From Candidatus Nanopelagicales bacterium (GTDB taxonomy: Bacteria > Actinomycetota > Actinomycetes > S36-B12 > GCA-2699445), in assembly GCA_029939085.1 (NCBI GenBank), contig JAOZTQ010000115.1:1-5134 (forward strand): 5,134 nt of DNA, read 5' to 3'. The translations under genes and the position numbers were made by a program. Positions within the stretch are counted from its first letter, which is position 1. Each line of letters opens with the position of its first letter. Below the pieces are notes generated by a model. That model had not been told where the DNA came from. It was given only the letters and a program-made list of their open reading frames with translations, and ran no database searches. Shown here piece after piece: positions 1 through 5,134 of the stretch.

Positions 1-538
1 GCATGTCCGAAACCTGCAGTATGGGGTTGAAGAGCAGATCTGAGTCACGGAAAAGTAGTGCGACGGTAACGCCCCAGATTGGCACCAAAGTTATCCAGAT
101 CGCCCAGGTATTGATTCGTCGGACGCCGCGTTCACCGCCAACTATGGCGAAAACTGCAGAAGCTGCCGCCAAACCAATAACCGCCGTCGCGACGTACACC
201 CAACCAAGCAGCGACAGACTCTGAGCCAGTGCACTAAGCAGGGCAGTGGCTAGCAGCAGGCCAACGAGAACTCGAATGCGACTGTTGACGGCAGCAATTC
301 GTCGCTTCGCTATGACTGCGACCGGATAGGCCGCGGCGCTGACAACGAGGACAAATATTGCGCGCATGAGGTCTAGCCCTGCGCCGGTTAGCCCGGTCAG
401 CATCAAAATCCCATAGCCGAAGCCAACGATCGCGGCCGTGAAACTGCTGGACTTTTTTGGTTTGCCCGTCGCCACGATTAGGAGAAGAACTAGCATCGCC
501 ACAAGTACCGCGGCGGCAGTCACGATGGAGTTAGCCAT
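1..538 (-). CDS. Integral membrane protein of unknown function, C-terminus cut off by window edge
   Basis: An uninterrupted minus-strand frame starts at ATG 538-536 (MANSIVTAAAVLV...) and runs through 179 codons off the left edge, so its stop and C-terminus are not visible. The protein is very hydrophobic, with about five or six likely membrane helices at roughly residues 5-23, 34-50, 58-77, 89-106, 111-133 and 143-162. They are separated by short basic loops (GKPKKSS at 25-31, AKRR at 77-80, GERGVRR at 135-141), which the positive-inside rule would place in the cytoplasm. I recognise no family motif or catalytic residue and assign no function. An AGGAG Shine-Dalgarno sequence lies 6 nt upstream, inside the last codons of the lipase gene, whose stop is only 2 nt away, so the two form an operon. 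The start and the membrane nature are well supported; the role is unknown. Confidence 0.8.
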   Translation of the reverse strand, partial: MANSIVTAAAVLVAMLVLLLIVATGKPKKSSSFTAAIVGFGYGILMLTGLTGAGLDLMRAIFVLVVSAAAYPVAVIAKRRIAAVNSRIRVLVGLLLATALLSALAQSLSLLGWVYVATAVIGLAAASAVFAIVGGERGVRRINTWAIWITLVPIWGVTVALLFRDSDLLFNPILQVSDM

Positions 539-540
539 GA

Positions 541-1827
541 CTAGCTCCTCTCACTATTGGGACAATTGGTTGGTGCGGGTTCTCGAGCAAGTCTCTGCTG
601 CATCCATTCATCGATTTGGTCTTCAGCGTTCGGAATTATCGAGTAATGGTCATCTTCGGGATATAGCTCGAGTTGAGCAGTCGCACGCTGTTGGCAGATG
701 AGCGAAAAGTAAGCAGGTGTCTCATACGGGAGAACCACATCGTCTTTCATCCCCTGGACCAGTAACAGCGGACTATTCAGCGGCTCCCCGCCGGCTAGAT
801 TCCGCTCAAGAGCCCGTAATGCTCGAGGGTTCGTCGTGGCCTCGGGGATTTTTATATACGTCGACATCGGCTCGTTGTAGAAATATTCGCGGAGATCGAA
901 AGAGCACAGCTCCTCCAATTTCGACAGAGACTTTATCCCCTCTTCGGTGAAGACGTCATCGTTGTCCAAGTCCGAATAGTTCTGCGTCCACGTGCCCAGC
1001 GCGGTCACTGTCAGCCAGGTTTGTTCTTGGGGCTCAGGTAGGCTGCCGATGGCATTAAGGGCCAGAGGTAAGGGCGGCAAGATCGCAGGGGCTACCGAGA
1101 CGGTGCCCTGAATATCAAGTTCCGGCGCGTAGTCATCTTGTAGTTGAGATGCGAATAGGACGGCTTGACCACCCTGCGAGTGACCCCACAGCACGGTCGT
1201 CGGACTGATGTCGTTGCGCCACTGCTGGACGGCTCGAATTGAGTCCAGTACGTTTCGTCCCTCGGCGTCACCGAGTAAATACATCGGAGTGACCGGTGGC
1301 CCCATACCTTGATAGTCCGTGGCGATGACGGCGTAGCCACGTTCCAGGAGGGGCTTCACTTTCGTTGTGAACTGAAAGTTGGCGGCAGTCTTAGGGCTCT
1401 GGGGGGCTATCGAAAGGCCACACTTTGCGGCAGCTCCCATGGTGCCGTGTGCATAGGTTACTGACGGCCAACCGCCCGCTGGTACGTCACCGGTGGGTAC
1501 TGCGAGTAGGCCAGTAACCGGAATATCGTCACCATTAGTTGTGGTGGAGTGGTACATGAAGCGAAAGAGTTCGAACTCGTCTTGTGAGAAGCCTGGCAGC
1601 GGCCTAATCCGCTCACTTTTTATGAAGGTGCCAGGCGCCGCCGGGGCAAGGGACTCGGGGTCAACGTCGTAGAAACCCGATACCCGCAAAGTGTCATTTC
1701 GAGATTCATCCTTATCAGGTTCAGCGCCGACAGGGACATTGTTCCAGGGTGACGACGGCGCCCAAAAAGCCATCAGTGCGGCTACGAGAACAAGCACGAG
1801 AGCGCCGATTCCAACTCTTCGGGTCAC
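541..1827 (-). CDS. Exported alpha/beta-hydrolase, secretory lipase (LIP-type) family
   Basis: Predicted to hydrolyse ester bonds of lipids or related esters outside the cytoplasmic membrane. With the GTG start the protein has 428 residues. Residues 1-22 form an export signal or N-terminal anchor: a basic MTRR end, then GIGALVLVLVAALMAFW. The catalytic domain shows an oxyanion-hole type YAHGT (125-129), an ATDYQGMG segment (169-176), the nucleophile elbow GHSQGG with Ser217, a probable acid at Asp362 or Asp363 in GMKDDVV, and catalytic His394 in DDHYS. Four cysteines (136, 308, 378, 422) could form disulfides, which fits an extracellular enzyme. The layout matches the secretory lipase family (Pfam LIP), though other hydrolases share the Ser-Asp-His triad, so the natural substrate is uncertain. 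A longer frame begins at TTG 1839, but that codon lies in the Shine-Dalgarno itself, so I chose GTG 1827. The gene lies downstream of the helicase and is coupled to the membrane-protein gene. Confidence 0.87.
   Translation of the reverse strand: MTRRVGIGALVLVLVAALMAFWAPSSPWNNVPVGAEPDKDESRNDTLRVSGFYDVDPESLAPAAPGTFIKSERIRPLPGFSQDEFELFRFMYHSTTTNGDDIPVTGLLAVPTGDVPAGGWPSVTYAHGTMGAAAKCGLSIAPQSPKTAANFQFTTKVKPLLERGYAVIATDYQGMGPPVTPMYLLGDAEGRNVLDSIRAVQQWRNDISPTTVLWGHSQGGQAVLFASQLQDDYAPELDIQGTVSVAPAILPPLPLALNAIGSLPEPQEQTWLTVTALGTWTQNYSDLDNDDVFTEEGIKSLSKLEELCSFDLREYFYNEPMSTYIKIPEATTNPRALRALERNLAGGEPLNSPLLLVQGMKDDVVLPYETPAYFSLICQQRATAQLELYPEDDHYSIIPNAEDQIDEWMQQRLAREPAPTNCPNSERS
545..549 (-). promoter_or_regulatory. 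Ribosome binding site of the membrane-protein gene, inside the lipase 3' end
   Basis: The minus strand reads AGGAG with a 6-nt spacer to ATG 538-536. The site sits in the last sense codons of the lipase gene, just before its TAG stop (543-541). This fixes the membrane-protein start and suggests that ribosomes finishing the lipase reinitiate there. Confidence 0.75.
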
Positions 1828-1830
1828 TAA

Positions 1831-1837
1831 TTCCTCC
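1831..1837 (-). promoter_or_regulatory. Ribosome binding site that selects the GTG start of the lipase
   Basis: The minus strand reads GGAGGAA, a near-perfect Shine-Dalgarno, followed by ATTA and GTG 1827-1825. The alternative TTG start at 1839-1837 overlaps this site and has no Shine-Dalgarno at a usable distance, so the GTG start is preferred. Confidence 0.8.
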
Positions 1838-1844
1838 AAATCCC

Positions 1845-1874
1845 GTTATGAATCTAGCGGACTCTTTCGGTCGA
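1845..1874 (-). promoter_or_regulatory. Possible weak promoter for the lipase operon
   Basis: On the minus strand TCGACC (1874-1869) and CATAAC (1850-1845) lie 18 nt apart. Each matches four of six positions of the vegetative -35 and -10 consensus. Transcription would start just upstream of the lipase Shine-Dalgarno, giving a very short leader. The match is weak and was found by eye; the lipase could instead be read from the helicase promoter. Confidence 0.25.
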
Positions 1875-1941
1875 TTCAGCGAGAATGTGGGTGAGGGACC
1901 ACGCCAATGCTGGACAGCGATCAGCACGGACTGGACGAATG

Positions 1942-1959
1942 ATGACGGACTTCCGTCAT
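1942..1959. repeat. 8-bp inverted repeat with 2-bp centre upstream of the lipase
   Basis: The plus strand reads ATGACGGA-CT-TCCGTCAT, with both arms perfectly complementary. The 2-nt centre suits a dimeric DNA-binding protein. As RNA it would fold as a 7-bp stem with a 4-nt loop. No T-run follows on the minus strand, so a terminator is less likely than an operator or an RNA hairpin after the helicase gene. It lies about 115 nt upstream of the lipase start. Confidence 0.5.
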
Positions 1960-1997
1960 GGTCTGCACCAACTCGTAAATCGAAGGACCTTCAGAAG

Positions 1998-3731
1998 TCA
2001 GGACCGCTTTCGGCTGCCTTTGTGAGCATAGTCAGGTTTACGGTCCACGCGGACTTTCACTCGATTTCCTTTGAGTCTGGTTTTATTGAGCGCCGCAATA
2101 ACTCGCTGAGCATCCTGTGATGGCACTTCTACCGTCGCATGGCGATCACTTATGCGGATGGCGCCAATTTCCGCTCCACTCAAACCAGTCTCGTTAGCGA
2201 TTGCTCCCACCAGATCTTGCGGCCGCAGTCCGGTATTTCTGCCAGCGCTCACGAATAGTCGCTGAACCTTACGCGGGTCTTTACCCTTTCGATTTCGTTT
2301 GGAATTTGCGGACTGATCTTTGCGAGACTTACCTCGATCGTGGCGCTGTTTGCCCTTTCCTTCCCGACGCGGTTCGTCCCACTGTTCAGAAAGGTCAGGG
2401 ATGTCTTCTCCCTTGATTTCAGGGGACAGCGCGTCGTGTGCGATCTGGATCGCAGCCAATGCGATTTGATCACTATCGAGGTCAACACTCAGGTTATCGA
2501 GCACGGCCTTGTAGACCGAGTCTTCCGACGGGGAAGCCGCTGAGTCGCGAACCGCCTCCTCAGTCAGGTCCAACCAGCGAGCACGAAGATCCGCCGAACT
2601 CGGCACCCGACTATTTTCGATCTTTTGTTTGGTGATGCGCTGAATGAACTTGAGTTGCCGCTGTTCTCTCGGCTCAGCGAGCGTAAGCGCGACTCCCTCT
2701 TTGCCGCCTCGCCCGACGCGACCAATCCGATGGGTGTAGGACTCCGGCGAAGACGGGACATCAAAGTTGATGACATGGCTCAGATGGGAGATATCTAGAC
2801 CTCTGGCTGCGACATCGGTCGCTACTAGGAGCTCCGCATTTCGATTGCGGAGTTGAGCCATTATTCGACTGCGTTGACGTTGATCCATACCGCCATGGAG
2901 CGAGGCGGCGCGGTAGCCGCGACCGTTGAGCGCTTCCGCTAGTTGGTCCACCTCGTCACGAGTTCGGCAGAAGATGAGTGCCGCCTCGGGAGACTCGGCA
3001 TCGATCAGCCGGCCAAGGGCAGCTACCTTATGGGCTCGAGGCACCAAGTAACTGCGCTGGGTGATTTTGGGTCGATCCGCGTCGAGTTGCTGCTTTCCGC
3101 CAATTTCGATCGTGATCGGATCTGAGAGGTGGCGATCGGCAATACGACGAATCCGATCCGGCATGGTCGCGGAAAACAGTACGGTCTGACGTTGTGGTGG
3201 CAGTTGCTCAAGAATACTGTCGAGATCTTCGGCGAAGCCCATATCGAGCATTTCATCCGCCTCATCCAGGACAACCGTGGCCACGTTACTAAGGTCCAAG
3301 GTTCGGCGATTGAGGTGGTCCAATACTCGTCCCGGCGTACCGATAACTATGTCTGTGCCGCGCTTAAGGGTGCTGATCTGCCGCCCTATCGGTTGACCGC
3401 CGTAAATGGGTAGGGTCCGGGCATCGAAAGCACGACCGTAACGGTGGATCGCCGAAGAAACCTGAATGCAAAGTTCCCGAGTTGGAACCAGTACGAGCGC
3501 GGTGGGTAGTTTGCCGCGGTCTTGCTGAGGAAGGCGGTTGAGCAGCGGCAATGCGAAAGCAGCCGTTTTGCCGGTTCCGGTTGCGGCTTGTCCCAGTAGG
3601 TCGCTGCCAGTCAACATTTGGGGAATGCTCTCTTGCTGGATGGGAGTAGGCGCCTCATAACCCAAATCCGTCAGAACAGCCAGGAGTTCGTCGCGCAGCC
3701 CAAGACCGCGGAAATCAGTTACATCAGACAT
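1998..3731 (-). CDS. deaD: ATP-dependent DEAD-box RNA helicase, DeaD/CsdA type
   Basis: Cytoplasmic ATP-driven RNA unwinding enzyme; family members act in ribosome assembly, mRNA turnover and cold adaptation. The protein has 577 residues from ATG 3731. All core motifs are present: Q motif (F7 with GYEAPTPIQ at 24-32), Walker A AATGTGKT (49-56), PTREL (83-87), GG (111-112), TPGR (132-135), DEAD (156-159), SAT (187-189), IFCRT (253-257), ATDVAARGLDI (304-314) and HRIGRVGR (334-341). A poorly conserved region (about 370-450) and a highly basic linker (about 454-487) lead to a DbpA-type RNA-binding domain (about 488-564, RLFVSAGRNTGLRPQDLVGAI onward) and a basic tail. This layout and length match actinobacterial DeaD. 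An AGAGGA Shine-Dalgarno precedes the ATG, so the longer frame from TTG 3758 is rejected. The gene diverges from the M23 peptidase gene and the lipase follows on the same strand. It appears intact. Confidence 0.97.
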   Translation of the reverse strand: MSDVTDFRGLGLRDELLAVLTDLGYEAPTPIQQESIPQMLTGSDLLGQAATGTGKTAAFALPLLNRLPQQDRGKLPTALVLVPTRELCIQVSSAIHRYGRAFDARTLPIYGGQPIGRQISTLKRGTDIVIGTPGRVLDHLNRRTLDLSNVATVVLDEADEMLDMGFAEDLDSILEQLPPQRQTVLFSATMPDRIRRIADRHLSDPITIEIGGKQQLDADRPKITQRSYLVPRAHKVAALGRLIDAESPEAALIFCRTRDEVDQLAEALNGRGYRAASLHGGMDQRQRSRIMAQLRNRNAELLVATDVAARGLDISHLSHVINFDVPSSPESYTHRIGRVGRGGKEGVALTLAEPREQRQLKFIQRITKQKIENSRVPSSADLRARWLDLTEEAVRDSAASPSEDSVYKAVLDNLSVDLDSDQIALAAIQIAHDALSPEIKGEDIPDLSEQWDEPRREGKGKQRHDRGKSRKDQSANSKRNRKGKDPRKVQRLFVSAGRNTGLRPQDLVGAIANETGLSGAEIGAIRISDRHATVEVPSQDAQRVIAALNKTRLKGNRVKVRVDRKPDYAHKGSRKRS

Positions 3732-3737
3732 GAAGGT

Positions 3738-3743
3738 TCCTCT
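3738..3743 (-). promoter_or_regulatory. Ribosome binding site of the helicase gene
   Basis: The minus strand reads AGAGGA, with 7 nt between GAGG and ATG 3731-3729. It lies inside the reading frame of the longer TTG-initiated alternative, so it decides in favour of the ATG start (MSDVTDFRGLG). Confidence 0.75.
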
Positions 3744-3787
3744 CCGCCTCCGGTTCAACGTGGCGTAGTCGTGAAACGGACTGCGGT

Positions 3788-3808
3788 TGCTCGAATGAGA
3801 TTCGGGCA
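3788..3808 (-). other. Potential hairpin in the helicase leader
   Basis: On the minus strand TGCCCGAAT-CTC-ATTCGAGCA can fold into a stem of eight pairs with one A/C mismatch and a CTC loop. It lies about 57-77 nt before the helicase start codon, so it would be in the 5' leader if transcription begins upstream. No T-run follows. A leader structure would suit a gene controlled by RNA folding, but this is inference from base pairing alone. Confidence 0.35.
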
Positions 3809-3848
3809 GTGCGATTTGCGGTCAGGCGGTTGCCAGGGCCTTCCTGAA

Positions 3849-3866
3849 GCACCGAACGTTCGGTGC
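3849..3866. promoter_or_regulatory. 18-bp perfect palindrome, candidate operator
   Basis: GCACCGAAC-GTTCGGTGC is a perfect palindrome with no spacer. It sits in the divergent region, 118 nt upstream of the helicase ATG and 172 nt upstream of the M23 ATG. Uninterrupted palindromes of this size with a CGAACGTTCG-like core are typical of sites bound by TetR-type dimers. It is not an actinobacterial LexA box, which needs four bases between GAAC and GTTC. An overlapping smaller repeat, GGTG-CAT-CACC, spans 3862-3872. The regulator is not encoded in this window. Because the site is symmetric and between divergent genes, it could serve either or both. Confidence 0.6.
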
Positions 3867-3939
3867 ATCACCAGGGTACGGCAGTAACGGCAATTGTTCG
3901 TCTTTCGGATCCGGTTGAACCCCGATTGAGCCTGCCGAT

Positions 3940-3968
3940 GTGACGTACGTCATCTCCTTCAGCTTAAT
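3940..3968 (+). promoter_or_regulatory. Candidate promoter of the M23 peptidase gene
   Basis: GTGACG (3940-3945) and CTTAAT (3963-3968) are 17 nt apart; each matches four of six consensus positions of a vegetative promoter. The implied start near 3975 gives a leader of about 64 nt. The -35 element is the left half of the 12-bp palindrome, so a protein bound there would block it. Found by eye and unproven. Confidence 0.4.
3941..3952. promoter_or_regulatory. 12-bp perfect palindrome over the candidate M23 -35 region
   Basis: TGACGTACGTCA is a perfect palindrome, and a second imperfect symmetry, GATG-N10-CATC (3937-3954), overlaps it. It lies 87 nt upstream of the M23 start codon, at the candidate -35 element, which is a natural place for a repressor or for an activator touching RNA polymerase. 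I do not recognise a specific regulator for it. Confidence 0.45.
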
Positions 3969-4026
3969 TCGGCGGAACCCGGTTACCCGGTCTCGTTGGG
4001 GGTATCACGGGGCCAGATGCGAAGAG

Positions 4027-4031
4027 AGGAG
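4027..4031 (+). promoter_or_regulatory. Ribosome binding site of the M23 peptidase gene
   Basis: AGGAG with a 7-nt spacer to ATG 4039-4041, inside a purine-rich stretch. It supports this start over the in-frame ATG at 3940, which would put a signal-less extension rich in arginine before the export signal. Confidence 0.8.
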
Positions 4032-4038
4032 AGGGCTG

Positions 4039-4659
4039 ATGAGTAACAAGAGCAATAGTGCGAAGACTGCGGCTCTTTTCGCAGGAAGTGCGCTGGCCAT
4101 AGGTGGCCTTGCGGGATTGGCGGCTGCGAAAGGAAACACCTCCGCAGGGGCGACAGAGTCGCCAGAAGTCGCACTCGTAAGTTCGGAAGCGCCGGTAGAG
4201 AAAAAGTCGGATCTTGCCGAACTCCCCAACGGAAAAGCCTTACCGGTCCGCGACTATCAACTAAGTGCCGGTTGGGGAAATTCAACCGGACCACATGCGG
4301 GCCGACGACATGCTGGCATTGACTTCGCCGCAAAAACCAATGAGCCAGTCTTTGCCACGGAGGCCGGCAAAGTTGTGATGGCTGAGTTCTATTTCGGTTA
4401 CGGCAACTTGGTGAAGATTCGTCATGATGACGGTAGGTACACGTTGTACGCCCACCTAAACAAAATGAATGTGAAGAAGGGTGAGAAGGTATCGGCTGGT
4501 CAACGAATCGGCGGAATCGGCAACACCGGAAACTCAACTGGACCACACCTGCACTTTGAGGTGAGATCCAAGAAGGACCAAGCCATCAATCCGAACCAAT
4601 ACCTGGACGCTTCGTCAAAGGAACTGCGCCGCTTGGAGCGACTCCTGAGTAAGAAGTAG
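4039..4659 (+). CDS. Secreted M23 (LytM/LysM-independent) peptidoglycan endopeptidase
   Basis: Predicted zinc metallopeptidase that cuts peptide cross-links or stems of peptidoglycan outside the membrane. The 206-residue protein begins with an export signal: MSNKSNSAKT, a hydrophobic stretch at 11-30 (ending GLAAA), and a possible AAA cleavage site before Lys31. A low-complexity acidic linker (about 33-66) follows, then the M23 domain (about 72-190). Zinc ligands are His91 and Asp95 in HAGID and His172 in HLHFE; the catalytic histidines are His139 (YAHL) and His170. The glycine-rich GNTGNSTGPHLHFE segment and the ending INPNQYLD are typical of the family. No cell-wall-binding module is seen, only a short basic tail (ELRRLERLLSKK). 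All active-site residues are present, so activity is likely, though regulatory M23 homologues exist. The gene diverges from the helicase gene and converges on the glycosyltransferase gene. Confidence 0.95.
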   Translation: MSNKSNSAKTAALFAGSALAIGGLAGLAAAKGNTSAGATESPEVALVSSEAPVEKKSDLAELPNGKALPVRDYQLSAGWGNSTGPHAGRRHAGIDFAAKTNEPVFATEAGKVVMAEFYFGYGNLVKIRHDDGRYTLYAHLNKMNVKKGEKVSAGQRIGGIGNTGNSTGPHLHFEVRSKKDQAINPNQYLDASSKELRRLERLLSKK

Positions 4660-4741
4660 GGCCGGGTGAGATCAAGGGTTTGAAGACAGCTCGGTTGCGT
4701 TAGCCCGGTTTATCCAGGGCGGAAATTCGCGCCTAAATGCC
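4660..4741. other. Short convergent spacer between M23 and glycosyltransferase genes
   Basis: These 82 nt lie between two convergent stop codons, where a shared terminator would be expected. Only weak structures are seen: GCCGGG (4661-4666) can pair with CCCGGT (4704-4709) across a 37-nt loop, followed by only three T, and GGCG (4718-4721) with CGCC (4730-4733) across 8 nt. Neither has a proper T-run, so no intrinsic terminator is called. Confidence 0.5.
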
Positions 4742-5134
4742 TCAGCCGGTGATTTGTTTCTTGCGCCTGAGACCGGGTTCGCGCGACGCTGCGATGAGGA
4801 AACGTGGATTGCCCCAAAAGTACCGGCGCGCCAGTCTGCGCGGCTCGGTAATCAGGCGGTAAAGCCACTCGGTCCCAGTGCGTTGCATCCACTTTGGCGC
4901 CTGAGGTTTGGCACCAGCGAGAAAATCAAAGGCCGCACCAACCGCGAGAACAACAGCGTTGAGTTCCGAGGTCAATTCTTGGGTTACGAAATCTTGTTTG
5001 GGCGTACCTAAACCCACCCAGACCATAGTGGCCCCGGAATCCTGAATTTGGTTACGTTGTTGGGCCTTTTCCTCAGCTGAAAGTGGGCGGTACGGCGGGC
5101 TCTGGGCCCCAGCAATCCGGACTTTGGGCCAGCG
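4742..5134 (-). CDS. WecG/TagA/CpsF family glycosyltransferase, N-terminus cut off by window edge
   Basis: GT26-type glycosyltransferase; characterised members add N-acetylmannosamine or a related sugar to a lipid-linked GlcNAc carrier at the inner face of the membrane, in teichoic acid, enterobacterial common antigen or capsule synthesis. Only the C-terminal 130 residues are in the window, in an unbroken frame entering from the right edge. Visible hallmarks are SPPYRPLSAEE, then VWVGLGTPKQD (the conserved G-x-PKQ motif), then VGAAFDFLAG, then APKWMQRTGTEWLYRLITEPRRLARRY and GNPRFL. The C-terminal EPRRLxRRY region is the basic and hydrophobic appendage linked in this family to membrane association. 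The protein ends with a basic LRRKKQITG. An internal ATG at 5026 is not the start, because conserved family sequence continues upstream of it. The sugar and polymer cannot be told from this fragment. Confidence 0.93.
   Translation of the reverse strand, partial: RWPKVRIAGAQSPPYRPLSAEEKAQQRNQIQDSGATMVWVGLGTPKQDFVTQELTSELNAVVLAVGAAFDFLAGAKPQAPKWMQRTGTEWLYRLITEPRRLARRYFWGNPRFLIAASREPGLRRKKQITG

Larger units (their letters stand above)
1828..1997. other. Helicase-lipase intergenic spacer
   Basis: These 170 nt separate two genes on the same strand. They hold the lipase ribosome binding site, a weak candidate promoter, the 8+2+8 inverted repeat at 1942-1959, and a short GAAGG-A-CCTTC inverted repeat (1982-1992) five nt past the helicase stop. 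No stem followed by a T-run is visible on the minus strand, so I see no intrinsic terminator, and read-through from helicase into lipase is possible. A plus-strand open frame crosses here but looks like chance. Confidence 0.6.
3732..4038. other. Divergent intergenic region between the helicase and the M23 peptidase
   Basis: These 307 nt must hold the promoters of two divergent genes. From the helicase side outward they contain the helicase ribosome binding site, a leader hairpin (3788-3808), an 8-nt direct repeat GCGGTTGC (3783-3790 and 3826-3833), an 18-bp perfect palindrome (3849-3866), a 6-nt direct repeat ACGGCA with 9-nt period (3878-3883 and 3887-3892), a 12-bp perfect palindrome (3941-3952) over a candidate promoter, a tandem ACCCGGT (3977-3983 and 3985-3991), and the M23 ribosome binding site. 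I found no convincing -35/-10 pair for the helicase and no credible small gene. Confidence 0.7.

Noticed and set aside
1942..1959. Intrinsic terminator after the helicase gene
   Set aside because: The inverted repeat has only a 2-nt centre and no T-run follows on the minus strand.
1749..2120. Plus-strand open frame of 123 codons across the helicase-lipase spacer
   Set aside because: It overlaps both flanking genes in antisense, has no clear ribosome binding site, and its product has no recognisable domain or membrane pattern. It looks like a chance frame opposite real genes.
3849..3866. LexA (SOS) box reading of the CGAACGTTCG core
   Set aside because: Actinobacterial LexA sites have four bases between GAAC and GTTC. 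Here the half-sites are directly joined, so the spacing is wrong.
3618..3887. Plus-strand open frame of 89 codons over the helicase 5' end and divergent region
   Set aside because: No Shine-Dalgarno or domain, and it is antisense to the conserved helicase N-terminus.
3940..4038. Longer M23 protein starting at ATG 3940
   Set aside because: The extension would put an arginine-rich stretch before the export signal. A good ribosome binding site precedes ATG 4039, and the 3940 start falls inside the candidate promoter.
3983..4546. Minus-strand open frame of 187 codons opposite the M23 gene
   Set aside because: It is fully antisense to a strongly supported peptidase with complete active-site motifs, and its translation is a low-complexity, His/Arg/Ser-rich string typical of a shadow frame.
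4660..4741. Bidirectional intrinsic terminator between the convergent genes
   Set aside because: Only 4-6 bp stems with long loops and at most three T after them could be found.
1..5134. CRISPR arrays, insertion sequences, tRNA or rRNA genes
   Set aside because: No spaced identical repeats, transposase-like frames, terminal inverted repeats, or tRNA-like cloverleaf sequences were seen when reading both strands; almost all the DNA is accounted for by five protein genes.

Overview
The window looks like chromosomal DNA from an actinobacterium of moderate G+C content (roughly 50-58% in the lines I counted by hand). The evidence is the protein families (an actinobacterial-type DeaD helicase with a DbpA RNA-binding tail, a secretory-lipase-family esterase, an exported M23 endopeptidase, a WecG/TagA-type glycosyltransferase), strong GGAGG-like ribosome binding sites, and a GTG start. 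I cannot name a genus. There are no mobile elements, tRNA or rRNA genes, or CRISPR arrays.

Layout, left to right. Positions 1-538 (minus strand) hold the N-terminal 179 residues of a multi-pass membrane protein that runs off the left edge. Positions 541-1827 (minus) encode a secreted or membrane-anchored alpha/beta-hydrolase of the secretory lipase type. Its stop codon lies 2 nt before the membrane-protein start, so those two genes are almost certainly co-transcribed and probably translationally coupled. A 170-nt spacer with an 8+2+8 inverted repeat precedes it. Positions 1998-3731 (minus) encode a DEAD-box RNA helicase (DeaD/CsdA type). A 307-nt divergent intergenic region (3732-4038) follows. 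It carries an 18-bp perfect palindrome, a 12-bp perfect palindrome over a candidate promoter, and a leader hairpin. Positions 4039-4659 (plus) encode a secreted M23 (LytM-type) peptidoglycan endopeptidase. It converges on the C-terminal 130 residues of a WecG/TagA/CpsF glycosyltransferase (4742-5134, minus), which enters from the right edge.

Functionally, four of the five genes concern the envelope or exported proteins (membrane protein, exported hydrolase, cell-wall hydrolase, cell-surface polymer glycosyltransferase). The helicase is a housekeeping RNA-remodelling gene. Nothing here amounts to a recognisable new multi-gene system. The parts most worth a second look are the two perfect palindromes in the divergent promoter region and the unassigned membrane protein coupled to the lipase.
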